Positions 1 through 8,674 of a DNA stretch of 64,000 nt are shown piece after piece. The position numbers were made by a program, and so were the translations under genes. The DNA lies in assembly GCA_027391075.1 (NCBI GenBank), contig DAHYHI010000102.1, positions 62,001 to 126,000 on the forward strand, written 5' to 3'. How positions within the stretch are numbered: the stretch's first letter is position 1; the number at the start of each line of letters is the position of its first letter. Below the pieces are notes generated by a model. It had not been told where the DNA came from. It ran no database searches and saw only the letters and a program-made list of their open reading frames with translations. The DNA is from JAJZAM01 sp027391075 (GTDB lineage Bacteria > Actinomycetota > Acidimicrobiia > Acidimicrobiales > Palsa-688).

Positions 1-349
1 ACGAAGATGCAGCGAGGTCGGCCACCTCGAGTTTGTCAGCCGAGCAGAAGAGCATCTTCGCCCTGCTGTTGTCCAGGATGTAAGCGACTTCCTCCGCCGA
101 CAGGTAGCTGTTGATCAGGGTGAAGTACAGTCCCGTCCTTTCAGCAGCTCCTTCGATCTCAATCATGGCTGGGTTGTTCGAGGACAGGATTGCTATGTGA
201 TCCCCGCGCTTGAGCCCCTGCGCACGAAGCAGGTGGGCGACTCTGTTAGCCGCTGCCTCGTAGTCGGCGAACGTGACGGTCTCCCCCGTCGGCACCATGA
301 CGATCGCTGGCTTGTCGGGTTGTGCTGCTGCGGTCCTGGCTGCGTACAT
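1..349 (-). CDS. Acyl-CoA synthetase (AMP-binding), N-terminal part only
   Basis: The gene runs leftward off the window, so only about 116 N-terminal codons are visible. Translation from the ATG at 349 begins MYAARTAAAQPDKPAIVM, the usual opening of actinobacterial fatty-acyl-CoA ligases, and continues with the conserved substrate-entry segment (GETVTFADYEAAANRVAHLL, then NNPAMIEIEGAAERTGLYF). The family activates a carboxylic acid with ATP to an acyl-adenylate and transfers it to CoA. The P-loop and catalytic lysine lie outside the window. An acyl-CoA dehydrogenase lies 118 bases upstream on the same strand, suggesting a fatty-acid degradation neighbourhood. The exact substrate cannot be told. 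Confidence 0.88.
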   Translation of the reverse strand, partial: MYAARTAAAQPDKPAIVMVPTGETVTFADYEAAANRVAHLLRAQGLKRGDHIAILSSNNPAMIEIEGAAERTGLYFTLINSYLSAEEVAYILDNSRAKMLFCSADKLEVADLAASS

Positions 350-467
350 ACGCCTACGACACTATCCGAGCCATCTCAGCGACGTGCGACCTACTAGCAC
401 CGTGCCAGGCACACCTCAAAAAGTCTAAATCTCTACTGGAGAATCAGAGTTTATCCAGGGGTGGCAA

Positions 468-1613
468 TCAGCGCAGAAGGTTCCGGGCGATGACCAGGCG
501 TTGGATCTGGTTCGTCCCCTCATATATCTGGGTGATTTTCGCGTCGCGCATGAAGCGCTCCACGGGAAAGTCCATCGTGTAGCCGCTGCCACCGAGGAGC
601 TGTACTGCGTCGACGGTGACCGCCATAGCCGTGTCGGAGGCGAAGCACTTCGCCATCGCACCTGCGGAGTTGAGCTCGCCGTCGGGGTCGCCTTCGTCGA
701 TCAGCGAGTTCGCCCAGTACGTAAGAAGGCGGGCGGCTTCGGTCTTCATGGCCATGTCGGCGAGCATGAATTGCAAACCTTGGTGTTCGGCGATGGGCTT
801 TCCGAAAGTCTTGCGCTGCTTCATGTACTGGCGGGCCGCGTCGATGGCCCCCTGGGCGATACCAACCGCTTGCGCCGCGATAGCGGGGCGGGTTCGGTCC
901 AAGGTGTGCATGGCTATCATGAATCCTTGGCCCTCCTCGCCTATCAGGTTGGAGGCCGGGACCCTCACGCCGTCTAGTAACACCTCGCCGGTCGGGCTTC
1001 CGTGTATCCCGAGCTTTCGTTCGAGCTTACCTATCTGGATTCCCATGGCACGCTCCACGAGGAAGCACGACACTCCCCTAGCCCCCGCAGCCGGGTCCGT
1101 CTTCGCAAACACCACGTATATGTCGGATATGCCAGCGTTGGTAATCCAGGTTTTTGTGCCCGACAGCACGTAGTGGTCCCCATCTCGCGTGGCTCTGGCT
1201 GACATTGCAGCTACGTCGCTGCCAGCGTCGGCCTCGGAGAGGCAGTAGCTCCCCTGGCTGTCGCCGGCAGCGATCGCTGGAAGGTACTTCGCCTTCAGCT
1301 CCTCGGAAGCCCAGTTGACTATGGGAGTGGTGGACAGACCGTTGATGCCCATCATCAAACTGGTGGAGGCGCAAACCCTGGCCAGCTCCTCGACCATGAT
1401 CGCCTGGGTAACGTGGTCCGCTCCCGAACCCCCGTAGGCGACTGGGACATTGAGCCCCGTGAGCTCCATTGCGACGCAGTCCTTGAAGTTGTCCCAGCTG
1501 AACTCCCCGGAAGCGTCGACTTCGGCGGCACGAGGCCCGACGCGTTCTTCGGCGAAACGCCTCATCGTGTCACGGAACGCTTTTTGCTCTTCTGTCAGGC
1601 TTATCGGTTGCAC
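468..1613 (-). CDS. Acyl-CoA dehydrogenase
   Basis: FAD-dependent alpha,beta-dehydrogenation of acyl-CoA, the first step of beta-oxidation. The 381-residue product has the family's usual length. Visible signatures are CLSEADAGSDV and the KTWITNAG stretch of the middle domain, and near the C-terminus YEGTNQIQ, which carries the catalytic glutamate. I chose the GTG at 1613 (protein starting VQPISLTEEQKAFRDT) because homology begins there; the frame stays open to an ATG at 1655, but those 14 residues look non-conserved. It lies upstream of the truncated acyl-CoA synthetase on the same strand and is divergent from fabD. The chain-length specificity is unknown. Confidence 0.93.
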   Translation of the reverse strand: MQPISLTEEQKAFRDTMRRFAEERVGPRAAEVDASGEFSWDNFKDCVAMELTGLNVPVAYGGSGADHVTQAIMVEELARVCASTSLMMGINGLSTTPIVNWASEELKAKYLPAIAAGDSQGSYCLSEADAGSDVAAMSARATRDGDHYVLSGTKTWITNAGISDIYVVFAKTDPAAGARGVSCFLVERAMGIQIGKLERKLGIHGSPTGEVLLDGVRVPASNLIGEEGQGFMIAMHTLDRTRPAIAAQAVGIAQGAIDAARQYMKQRKTFGKPIAEHQGLQFMLADMAMKTEAARLLTYWANSLIDEGDPDGELNSAGAMAKCFASDTAMAVTVDAVQLLGGSGYTMDFPVERFMRDAKITQIYEGTNQIQRLVIARNLLR

Positions 1614-1703
1614 GTCCAATATTCTACGAGCCCAACGACTAATAAGGTGTCTCATCGACGAGAGAAGTCGGACTCGAAACTCTGGCGACGCGCGGTAGAG
1701 AGG

Positions 1704-1709
1704 TAAGGT
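1704..1709 (+). promoter_or_regulatory. Putative -10 box (TAAGGT) for leaderless fabD mRNA
   Basis: TAAGGT fits the TANNNT -10 consensus and lies 7 bases before the GTG of fabD, so the transcript would begin at or next to the start codon. No convincing -35 was found. Confidence 0.4.
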
Positions 1710-1716
1710 CTGCCCT

Positions 1717-2625
1717 GTGATAGCAGTTCTGTTTCCAGGGCAGGGCTCTCAGAAGCCTCAGATGGGTATACCTTGGGTTTCCAACCCTGCCTGGGCGGTG
1801 GTAGAGGAGATCTCAGACGCGTTGCACCGCAACGTCGGACGGCTTCTCACGGAGGCGGACGCCGAGGAGCTCAAAGCCACCCGCAACGCGCAACTTGCCG
1901 CCTTCGCCCTCAGCCTGACCGTCTGGCGGGCATGCCTCGACGTAGGCCTGGACGCCACCCGCGTCGCCGCGTACGCCGGTCACAGCCTCGGAGAATATAC
2001 GGCTCTGGTCGCCTCAGGCTCGCTCGGCGTCCTGCCAGGCGCCGCCCTGGTCGCGGCGAGAGGCGAGGCGATGCAAGCTGCTGCCGAGACGAACCCAGGG
2101 ACGATGGTCGCTGTCCTCGGGCTAGACCCCGAAGGCGTAGCCCAGGCGTGCGAGGAGACGGTTGGGGCTTGGCCTGCCAACGACAATGCCCCGGGACAGG
2201 TCGTGGTTGCGGGCACCGCAGCGGGCGTCGCCGCAGCGGGCGAAGCCGCCTTGGCACTCGGGGCCAAGAGAGTAATGGCCCTGTCGGTCGGAGGGGCTTT
2301 CCATTCGCCATTAATGGAGCCCGCCCAGGCCAAGCTCGACGAGGCTTTGTCGTCGTGTGAATTCGGCGCTCCGTCAGCCCCTCTGGTGGCAAACGTCGAT
2401 GCTCAAGCCCACAGGGACGGCTTTGCCCTGCTGCTTTCCCGCCAGCTAGTTAGCCCGGTCAGATGGCGCGAGTCACTGATCGAACTGGCCGACATGGGCG
2501 TCGGCACCTTCTTAGAGCTGGGTCCCGGAGCAGAACTGTCGGGGATGGTCAAGCGGACCGTGCAAGAAGCGAACCGCCTGAACATCAGCACGCCCGACGA
2601 GCTGGGACGTATCGCAGAACTCTGA
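1717..2625 (+). CDS. fabD: Malonyl-CoA:ACP transacylase FabD
   Basis: Transfers malonyl from CoA to acyl carrier protein for type II fatty-acid synthesis in the cytoplasm. The 302-residue product opens VIAVLFPGQGSQ, carries the nucleophile elbow GHSLGE with Ser about residue 90, and has the catalytic His in AFHSPLM about residue 196. The start is a GTG only 7 bases after a TAAGGT box, so no Shine-Dalgarno is expected. It appears monocistronic; the next gene is convergent and a short hairpin lies between them. The other fab genes usually found beside fabD (fabH, acpP, fabF) are not in this window. Confidence 0.95.
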   Translation: MIAVLFPGQGSQKPQMGIPWVSNPAWAVVEEISDALHRNVGRLLTEADAEELKATRNAQLAAFALSLTVWRACLDVGLDATRVAAYAGHSLGEYTALVASGSLGVLPGAALVAARGEAMQAAAETNPGTMVAVLGLDPEGVAQACEETVGAWPANDNAPGQVVVAGTAAGVAAAGEAALALGAKRVMALSVGGAFHSPLMEPAQAKLDEALSSCEFGAPSAPLVANVDAQAHRDGFALLLSRQLVSPVRWRESLIELADMGVGTFLELGPGAELSGMVKRTVQEANRLNISTPDELGRIAEL

Positions 2626-2646
2626 GCGTACTGATCGTTGCAGCCA

Positions 2647-2662
2647 GCGAGCCGAAGCTCGC
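2647..2662. terminator. Bidirectional hairpin between fabD and the convergent acyl-CoA synthetase
   Basis: GCGAGC-CGAA-GCTCGC is a perfect 6-bp stem closed by a CGAA tetraloop, located in the 52-base gap between two convergent stop codons. There is no U-run, as is common for actinobacterial terminators. Confidence 0.5.
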
Positions 2663-2677
2663 GCGGTCAACCTGCCG

Positions 2678-4369
2678 TCAGCCGGGGATCAGCTCTTCCC
2701 GCAGTTCCTTCTTCAGCACCTTGCCCGCAGGGTTGCGCGGTAGCTCGGAGCTGTAGAACCAGAACTTGGTGGGAACTTTGAACGCCGCCAGTCGCTCTCT
2801 CACGAAGGCTGCAAGCTCAGCTTCGTCGACGTGGGATCCCGGCTTGAGCGTCACCACTGCGCCTACTTCCTCCCCAAGAGTCGGGTGGGGAATGCCGATG
2901 ACGGCGGCTTCCGCCACGGCCGGATGCTCGTAGAGGACACCTTCGATCTCGACGCAATACACGTTCTCGCCGCCGCGGATGAGCATGTCCTTGGCTCGAT
3001 CGACGATGTATACGAAGCCCTCCTCGTCGATGCGAGCCACGTCCCCGGTGTGAACCCAGCCACCGCTGAACGTCGCAGCCGTGGCCTCGGGCTTGTGCCA
3101 GTAGCCCTTCACGATGTTAGGCCCTTTGATCCATAGCTCACCGACGTGGCCGACAGGTAGATCTCTGCCGTCGACGTCGACGACCTTGACGTCCACCACC
3201 GGAACAGGAGGTCCCACGCTGTCGGGCTTCGCGAGGTAGTCGTCGCCTACGTTCATCGTCGACAGCGACGACGTCTCTGTCATCCCGTACCCGTTCGAAG
3301 CGGGCGAAGAGTTGAAAGCCTCCTTGATACGTCTCACCAGGTCCGGTGGCGCCGGCGCCCCGCCGTAGCCGACGGACTTGATGCTCGACGTGTCACGCGT
3401 GGCGAAGTCGGGGTGATCGAGCACCTGAAGGACCATCGTGGGAACACCCCCGAACGTGGTGATCTTCTCGCGTTCGATGAGCTCGAGGGCGCGGGCCGGG
3501 TCCCAACGGTGCATCATAACTAATTTCCCGCCGGCAAGGACGTTGCCAACGAGGATCGAATGGCACCCAGTGGCGTGGAAGAGCGGGACCGAGAGCAGGT
3601 AGGCGTTCTGGGAGCCACTTCCCGGGACCGGCACCTGGCCTGAGGTCCGGTAGACGGCCCTGGCCGTCACATAGAACAGGCTCATAGGGTTCGTGCAGAT
3701 GTTGCGATGGGTTCCCAAGGCACCTTTTGGTCGTCCGGTGGTGCCTGACGTGTAGAAGATGGTGGCGTCGTCATCGGTGCCCACCTCGACTGCGGGCAAC
3801 TCGGAACCCTCGGAAGCCGTTGAGAGAAGCTCCTCGAAAGTCATGTCCTGGTCGTCGACGTTACTACCATCCCCGCGAGCGACGATCACAGCTTGAAGCT
3901 CGCTCAACTCGGAGCGGTAGGGTGCAACCGATGCTGCCCGAGCCGGGTCGGCTATGAGAACCTTCGTCTCCGAGTCTGATAACCCGTAGGAAAGCTCGTC
4001 ACCTGTCCACCACGAGTTGAGCGGCACCACGACCGCCCCAGCCGCTGTGGCACCCCAAAACGCCACGGACCACTCCGGGTAGTTCCTCATCGCTATAGCG
4101 ACCCTGTCACCCTCCCGGACGCCCAAGTGATCTCTAAGGGCATTCGCCATCCTCGCGCAGGCTATGAAATGCGCCTCGAAGGTCAAGTGCTCATCCTCGT
4201 AGACGATGAAGTCCTTGTCCCCGTGGGAACGGCTGACCCTCAAGATGTCAGCGAGCGTGGGAGGGCAATTCTTCCACACCTTAGTGTCTACGTCCCTGAT
4301 CACCTCGTGGGTGACCTCGAACATTTGACCTGGAGCGGTTAAGGCCTTGTCCGCCTCGGTCACCGACAT
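2678..4369 (-). CDS. Acyl-CoA synthetase / AMP-dependent ligase
   Basis: Full-length ANL-superfamily acyl-CoA ligase of 563 residues from the ATG at 4369. The P-loop reads YTSGTTGRPKG, the adenylate-binding motif is GYGMTETSS, the hinge region reads VHTGDVARIDEEGFVYIVDR, and the C-terminal catalytic lysine is in NPAGKVLKKEL. It would activate a carboxylic acid to its CoA thioester. The open frame extends upstream, but that segment overlaps the preceding gene and is not conserved. It is the last gene of a leftward five-gene run (leuB-ilvE-cimA-orphan-this gene), 5 bases after its neighbour, so it may be co-expressed with branched-chain amino acid synthesis. The substrate is unknown. Confidence 0.93.
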   Translation of the reverse strand: MSVTEADKALTAPGQMFEVTHEVIRDVDTKVWKNCPPTLADILRVSRSHGDKDFIVYEDEHLTFEAHFIACARMANALRDHLGVREGDRVAIAMRNYPEWSVAFWGATAAGAVVVPLNSWWTGDELSYGLSDSETKVLIADPARAASVAPYRSELSELQAVIVARGDGSNVDDQDMTFEELLSTASEGSELPAVEVGTDDDATIFYTSGTTGRPKGALGTHRNICTNPMSLFYVTARAVYRTSGQVPVPGSGSQNAYLLSVPLFHATGCHSILVGNVLAGGKLVMMHRWDPARALELIEREKITTFGGVPTMVLQVLDHPDFATRDTSSIKSVGYGGAPAPPDLVRRIKEAFNSSPASNGYGMTETSSLSTMNVGDDYLAKPDSVGPPVPVVDVKVVDVDGRDLPVGHVGELWIKGPNIVKGYWHKPEATAATFSGGWVHTGDVARIDEEGFVYIVDRAKDMLIRGGENVYCVEIEGVLYEHPAVAEAAVIGIPHPTLGEEVGAVVTLKPGSHVDEAELAAFVRERLAAFKVPTKFWFYSSELPRNPAGKVLKKELREELIPG

Positions 4370-4374
4370 TGCGC

Positions 4375-4884
4375 TCAAACGATCAACCTTTCCTTCCAAG
4401 ACGCGAGATCCTTCCGCGCCTCTTGTGGGGTCATACCTAGTGCTTGTGCTTTCACCGCGTCCGCGATGCGGCGCTGGTCCCAATAGTCATGCGAAGCACC
4501 GCGGAACAAAGGCCGGCGCCACTCGACCAGGTCGGTCGGCGCCTGGTCGAGGTATCCCCAAAGCCCGTAAGACCACTCCACGTCGAATATCACTGGCGCT
4601 CGACCGTAGTGCGACGCCCGACGGCTGGCGCACGCGAAGCACCCCGCTACCACGTCGTGTAGGTCCTCTCCGCCAGCCAACACAACCCGGTCAGCGAGGC
4701 GGAAAGCCAGCTTCAGACCGAAGCCAAGATCGGGGCCGGCCGAGCCGAGCCGCGGGCCTGACGGCGCCCCGCGATCGGCTGTCTCTCCGGGGCGGCCGAG
4801 CTTCCACGGCCGCGGAGCGGGAAGTATCCTCGACGAGCGGACACGGTCGCTCGGAAGCACTGGGACATGCGCCGGTTGGGTCAT
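4375..4884 (-). CDS. Uncharacterised protein coupled to cimA
   Basis: I do not recognise this 169-residue family. Its ATG overlaps the cimA stop codon in an ATGA junction, which argues that it is real and translationally coupled. The N-terminal 55 residues are Pro/Arg rich; the body (from about residue 56) contains GLKLAFRLADRVVLAGGED, then a Cys/His-containing CFACASRRASHYGRAP and the aromatic segment FDVEWSYGLWGYLDQAP. There is no signal peptide or membrane segment. Cys and His residues near the centre could bind metal, but that is speculation. Context links it to citramalate-dependent isoleucine synthesis or to the acyl-CoA synthetase that follows. Confidence 0.72.
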   Translation of the reverse strand: MTQPAHVPVLPSDRVRSSRILPAPRPWKLGRPGETADRGAPSGPRLGSAGPDLGFGLKLAFRLADRVVLAGGEDLHDVVAGCFACASRRASHYGRAPVIFDVEWSYGLWGYLDQAPTDLVEWRRPLFRGASHDYWDQRRIADAVKAQALGMTPQEARKDLASWKERLIV

Positions 4885-6557
4885 ACGGCGCCATCTTGTC
4901 TGCCGGGCGAGGCGTGGAGCAACCCGAACACTATCGAGTCTTCGAGAGCAGCCCACGACGCCTCGATTACGTTCTCCGAAACTCCTATGGTCGTCCACGT
5001 ACGTTCGCCGTCCGTAGAGTCGATCAGAACCCTGGTGACCGCCGCCGTGGCCCTACTGGTGTCTAAGACACGCACTTTGAAGTCGGTCAGATGCACACGG
5101 GCGAGGCGAGGGAAGTGCGGTCCTATCGCCTGGCGCAGGGCGGTGTCGAGAGCGTTGACAGGCCCGTTACCTTCAGCCGTGGCTATCACGCGGGAATCAC
5201 CGACTCGTACCTTGACGGTCGCTTCGGTCACGAAAGTTCCGTCTTCGCGAAGCTCGGTTATGACGCGATGGGACTCCAAGGTGAAGTAGTCCTGCTTCCA
5301 ACCGGTCGCTGCTCGCATCAGCAGCTCGAGCGAACCGTCGGCTACTTCGAAGTGATAGCCACGGTGCTCCAGATCCTTGAGTTTGTCGACCACTCCCGCT
5401 GCTGCCGCGTCGTCGATGTCCAATCCGATCTGGGCTGCCTTGAGCGTTACCGTGGAACGTCCCGCCATCTCGCTCACCACGAAACGCGTCCCGTTGCCGA
5501 CTGACGCTGGATCTATGTGCTCGTAGGCGCTCGAAGAGCGGGCTATCGCACTGGTGTGCAAGCCGGCCTTGTGAGCGAAGGCTGAGACTCCGACGAAGGG
5601 CTGGTGGGCGTCGGGTGCGATGTTGACAACCTCGGCTATGTGGTGAGCGACCGGAGTCAACAGGTGTAGGCGCTCGGCTGAGATCGTCTTGACCCCCATC
5701 TTCAACGTGAGGTTCGGTATAGCAGCCGTCAGGTCAGCGTTGCCCGTCCTCTCGCCGTAGCCGTTCACGCAGCCCTGTACCTGGGTTGCGCCGGATCTAA
5801 CAGCGACAAGCGAGTTCGCGACAGCCGTACCGGAGTCGTTGTGGAAATGGCAGCCGATCCCCGCTGTGGAAGCGAAGCGCTCAGCGACCTCAGCTACGAC
5901 CCGCTCGACTTCGAAGGGCAAAGTGCCGCCGTTGGTGTCGCACAGGACGAGAACCTCTGCTCCCGCGTCAGCGGCCGCTCGCAGAACGTCGAGGCTGAAA
6001 GCTTGGTTCTCACGGAAACCGTCGAAGAAGTGCTCCGCATCCAAAAAGACCCGCCTGCCTTGGGAAACCAAGAACCCGACCGAGTCAGCGACCATGTCAA
6101 TAGCCTCAGTAAGCGTCGTGCGAAGTGTCTCGGTGACGTGCCACTCGGCAGATTTCGCCACGAGGCAGACCACCTGCGTCCTAGCCGCCAGCATGTCGGC
6201 GAGGACCGGGTCTGTCTCTGCCTTACCGCCGGCCTTCCTCGTGGAGCCAAACGCCACTAGCGTCGCGTTTTCGAGGCTCAGATCACCCTCGGCGGCCCTG
6301 TGGAAGAACTCGGCATCCTTGGGGTTCGCCCCCGGCCATCCGCCCTCTATGTATTGGACTCCGAGGGTGTCGAGCTGTGACGCTACTCGCAGCTTGTCGT
6401 CGACGGTGAGAGACAGTCCTTCTTGCTGGCTCCCGTCGCGCAAAGTCGTGTCGTAGATGTCCACGGACTCAGGCATCTCCGCCGGGACGGGGTGGGAGTG
6501 CGCAACGCCGGTTGGCGGCGCTGCGTGCGAATGTGAGTGATCGTGGTCAGCTGACAT
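4881..6557 (-). CDS. cimA: (R)-Citramalate synthase CimA
   Basis: Condenses pyruvate and acetyl-CoA to citramalate, entering the threonine-independent isoleucine route, then processed by LeuCD and LeuB. The 558-residue protein has the DRE-TIM start VDIYDTTLRDGSQQEG, metal-site CHFHNDSG, and a C-terminal regulatory LeuA-dimer-like domain from about residue 400. The sequence YIEGGWPGANPKD is typical of citramalate rather than isopropylmalate synthase. From the ATG at 6557 (11-base overlap with ilvE) the protein carries a histidine-rich tail with eight His in the first 22 residues; an internal ATG at 6476 would remove it. Product inhibition by isoleucine is usual for the family. Confidence 0.92.
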   Translation of the reverse strand: MSADHDHSHSHAAPPTGVAHSHPVPAEMPESVDIYDTTLRDGSQQEGLSLTVDDKLRVASQLDTLGVQYIEGGWPGANPKDAEFFHRAAEGDLSLENATLVAFGSTRKAGGKAETDPVLADMLAARTQVVCLVAKSAEWHVTETLRTTLTEAIDMVADSVGFLVSQGRRVFLDAEHFFDGFRENQAFSLDVLRAAADAGAEVLVLCDTNGGTLPFEVERVVAEVAERFASTAGIGCHFHNDSGTAVANSLVAVRSGATQVQGCVNGYGERTGNADLTAAIPNLTLKMGVKTISAERLHLLTPVAHHIAEVVNIAPDAHQPFVGVSAFAHKAGLHTSAIARSSSAYEHIDPASVGNGTRFVVSEMAGRSTVTLKAAQIGLDIDDAAAAGVVDKLKDLEHRGYHFEVADGSLELLMRAATGWKQDYFTLESHRVITELREDGTFVTEATVKVRVGDSRVIATAEGNGPVNALDTALRQAIGPHFPRLARVHLTDFKVRVLDTSRATAAVTRVLIDSTDGERTWTTIGVSENVIEASWAALEDSIVFGLLHASPGRQDGAV

Positions 6558-7470
6558 GTTCCACCCAGTCCTTGTAGCGGTCTACGCGGCCTCGGACGGT
6601 GTCGTGGTAGATCTCCTGTATTCGCTGAGTGACCGGACCCGGCTTGCCGGAGCCGACCGGCCTGTCGTCGACGGAGGCGATGGGCACCACCTCGGCGGCA
6701 GTGCCGGTTAGGAACGCTTCGTCGGCGGTGTATAGGTCGGACCTCAAGATGTTGGAGTACTCGACCTCGTAACCGAGGTCCCCAGCGATTGTCATAACGG
6801 AGTCCTGTGTTATTCCCTCCAACGCCCCGGCTGACACGGGAGGCGTCAATAGCTTGTTACGGCGCACGACGAAGACGTTCTCTCCGGTGCATTCGCTCAC
6901 GTAGCCTTGGGGAGAGAGCAGGATCGCTTCGTCGTAGCCTGCTTTGAGCGCTTCTATCTTGGCCATCGAGGAGTTTATGTACATTCCCGTCCCCTTCGCC
7001 GCCGGGGGCATGGCATTAGGGTCGTGGCGCTGCCAGGAGCTGATCTTTACTCGAACTCCGTTCGCCACCCCGTCGTCTCCGAGGTAGGCGCCCCACGGCC
7101 ACACGGCTATGGAGACGTTGACCGGACAAGGAAGCGGGTTGAGGCCCATCTCGCCGTATCCGAGGTAGACGAGCGGACGGATGTAGCACTCAGCGAGCCC
7201 GTTGACCCTCACCGTAGTACGCGTCGCCTCGACTAGTTCGTCGACGGAGAAGGGCATCTCGATCATGAAGATCTTCGCCGAGTTGAAGAGGCGGGTTATG
7301 TGGTCGCGAAGCCGGAAGATGCCGGGCCCTGCGTCCGTCGGGTAAGCACGAATGCCCTCGAAGACGCCGCAGCCATAGTGAAGTGAGTGGGTCAGCACGT
7401 GGACACGGGCCTGATCCCAGTCCACGAGCTCACCGTCCATCCAGATCTTTTCGGTGGATGAAATAGGCAT
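6547..7470 (-). CDS. ilvE: Branched-chain amino acid aminotransferase IlvE
   Basis: PLP-dependent transaminase making Val, Leu and Ile from their keto acids with glutamate. The 307-residue length and fold-type IV features fit: HSLHYGCGVFEGIRAY near the N-terminus, the PLP-lysine region NSSMAKIEALKAGYDEAI in the middle, and SECTGENVFVV followed by GITQDSV for cofactor phosphate binding. It lies 6 bases after leuB and overlaps cimA by 11 bases, so the three genes form one translation-coupled isoleucine/leucine module under the upstream attenuator. Confidence 0.95.
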   Translation of the reverse strand: MPISSTEKIWMDGELVDWDQARVHVLTHSLHYGCGVFEGIRAYPTDAGPGIFRLRDHITRLFNSAKIFMIEMPFSVDELVEATRTTVRVNGLAECYIRPLVYLGYGEMGLNPLPCPVNVSIAVWPWGAYLGDDGVANGVRVKISSWQRHDPNAMPPAAKGTGMYINSSMAKIEALKAGYDEAILLSPQGYVSECTGENVFVVRRNKLLTPPVSAGALEGITQDSVMTIAGDLGYEVEYSNILRSDLYTADEAFLTGTAAEVVPIASVDDRPVGSGKPGPVTQRIQEIYHDTVRGRVDRYKDWVEHVS

Positions 7471-7476
7471 TTTTGT

Positions 7477-8478
7477 CTACACCCTTTCTGCGATCACGTC
7501 GCCGATTTGGCTCGTGGAAGTACCCGGTTCGGCCACAAAGTCCGTGACCGCCTTGGTGATGCGCTGCGCCGCGTCTGGCGCGCCAAGGAAGTCGAGCATC
7601 ATCGCCGCTGAGATGATCGCAGCGGTAGGATCTGCCCGCCCGGTTCCGGCTATGTCTGGCGCCGAACCGTGGACCGGCTCGAACATCGAAGGCGACGTCC
7701 GCTTCGGGTTCAAGTTCCCTGACGCGGCCCGGCCGATCCCGCCGGCAACGGCACCAGCAAGGTCGGTGAGGATGTCGCCGAAGAGGTTGTCCGTGACGAT
7801 GACGTCGTAGCGGGACGGATGCTCCACCATGTGTATGCACGCAGCGTCGATGTGGTTGTAGGCGGTGCTGACTTGGGGGTATTCAGCTCCGACAGCTTCG
7901 AACGTGCGTTGCCACAGGTCGCCAGCGAAGGTGAGCACGTTCGTCTTGTGAACGAGAGTGAGGGTTCGAGACGGCCTAGAGTTAGCGGCCTCAAAAGCGA
8001 AACGCACGCAGCGCTCCACTCCGAAACGAGTGTTGACTGATCCCTGCGTCGCTATCTCCGCCTGAGTACCCCGACGCAGGAACCCACCTTCGCCTGCATA
8101 AGTTCCTTCGGTGTTCTCGCGTATCACCACCATGTCGATCGGCTCGCCGGCGCCGATGCTCGCTGTGGCGCTGAAAGGCCGAAGGTTGATGTACTGGTCG
8201 AGTTCGAAGCGCATCTTCAAAAGCAGCCCTCGCTCGAGCACGCCAGGCGGAACTTCCGGGGTTCCTATCGCGCCGAGAAGGATAGCGTCGAAGCCCCGAA
8301 GCTCCTCGAGCACCGAGTCTGGGAGAACCTCGCCCGTTGCAAGGTATCGCCTGCCGCCAAGGTCGTAGTCGACCGTCTCAAGTACCCCACCGGCCGCCCG
8401 GGCTACCTTGAGCGCTTCGGGAACCACCTCCTGGCCTATACCGTCTCCGGCTATCACCGCTATCTTATAAACGCTCAA
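7477..8478 (-). CDS. leuB: 3-Isopropylmalate dehydrogenase LeuB
   Basis: NAD-dependent oxidative decarboxylase of the beta-hydroxyacid family, acting on 3-isopropylmalate for leucine and plausibly on 3-methylmalate in the citramalate route. The product is 333 residues, shorter than the E. coli enzyme. It begins YKIAVIAGDGIGQEVVPEA; substrate-loop RENTEGTYAGEGG and the metal/NAD region DNLFGDILTDLAGAVAGG are intact, followed by EPVHGSAPDIAG. It is the first structural gene of the operon; its 5' leader (8479-8667) contains a branched-chain leader peptide and hairpins. A homoisocitrate or isocitrate dehydrogenase is less likely given the neighbours. Confidence 0.93.
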   Translation of the reverse strand: MSVYKIAVIAGDGIGQEVVPEALKVARAAGGVLETVDYDLGGRRYLATGEVLPDSVLEELRGFDAILLGAIGTPEVPPGVLERGLLLKMRFELDQYINLRPFSATASIGAGEPIDMVVIRENTEGTYAGEGGFLRRGTQAEIATQGSVNTRFGVERCVRFAFEAANSRPSRTLTLVHKTNVLTFAGDLWQRTFEAVGAEYPQVSTAYNHIDAACIHMVEHPSRYDVIVTDNLFGDILTDLAGAVAGGIGRAASGNLNPKRTSPSMFEPVHGSAPDIAGTGRADPTAAIISAAMMLDFLGAPDAAQRITKAVTDFVAEPGTSTSQIGDVIAERV

Positions 8479-8574
8479 CTGCTCGACACTCCTTGCTCAC
8501 AAACTCCGTTCTGGCGACGTGAGCCCCGACTATCCGGGACGCCGCAGAACGCTGAAGGCTCCTGTAACGACAAC

Positions 8575-8626
8575 GACCGCCCCGAAAGGGACGGTCGGAA
8601 AAGCGCGTCGGACGTTACCGGCGCGC
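8575..8626 (-). promoter_or_regulatory. Transcription attenuator of the leuB-ilvE-cimA operon (two hairpins)
   Basis: On the minus strand the leader-peptide stop codon runs directly into hairpin A (8603-8626: GCGCG/CGCGC stem plus inner CGG/CCG). Hairpin B follows at 8575-8596 (GACCG/CGGTC plus CCC/GGG, one bulged base), after which comes GTTGTCGTT. This matches ribosome-mediated attenuation: free translation through the Ile-Val-Ile-Ile-Leu codons should allow hairpin B to terminate. I could not identify a clean alternative antiterminator pairing by eye. Confidence 0.6.
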
Positions 8627-8667
8627 TAAAGGATAATTACGATGTGCTGTTGAGAACTTCCAGGCAT
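8626..8667 (-). CDS. Branched-chain leader peptide MPGSSQQHIVIIL
   Basis: A 13-codon ORF read from ATG at 8667 (in-frame ATGs also at 8676 and 8679) to TAG at 8626. Its last five sense codons are Ile-Val-Ile-Ile-Leu, immediately before a hairpin and about 150 bases upstream of leuB. A TATGAT -10 box lies 7 bases before the ATG, so the peptide would be made from a leaderless mRNA, as known for actinobacterial ilv and leu leader peptides. Function inferred: sensing of charged tRNAs for Ile, Val and Leu. Its small size and regulatory codon content make it easy to miss in automated annotation. Confidence 0.68.
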   Translation of the reverse strand: MPGSSQQHIVIIL

Positions 8668-8674
8668 CCCCACC

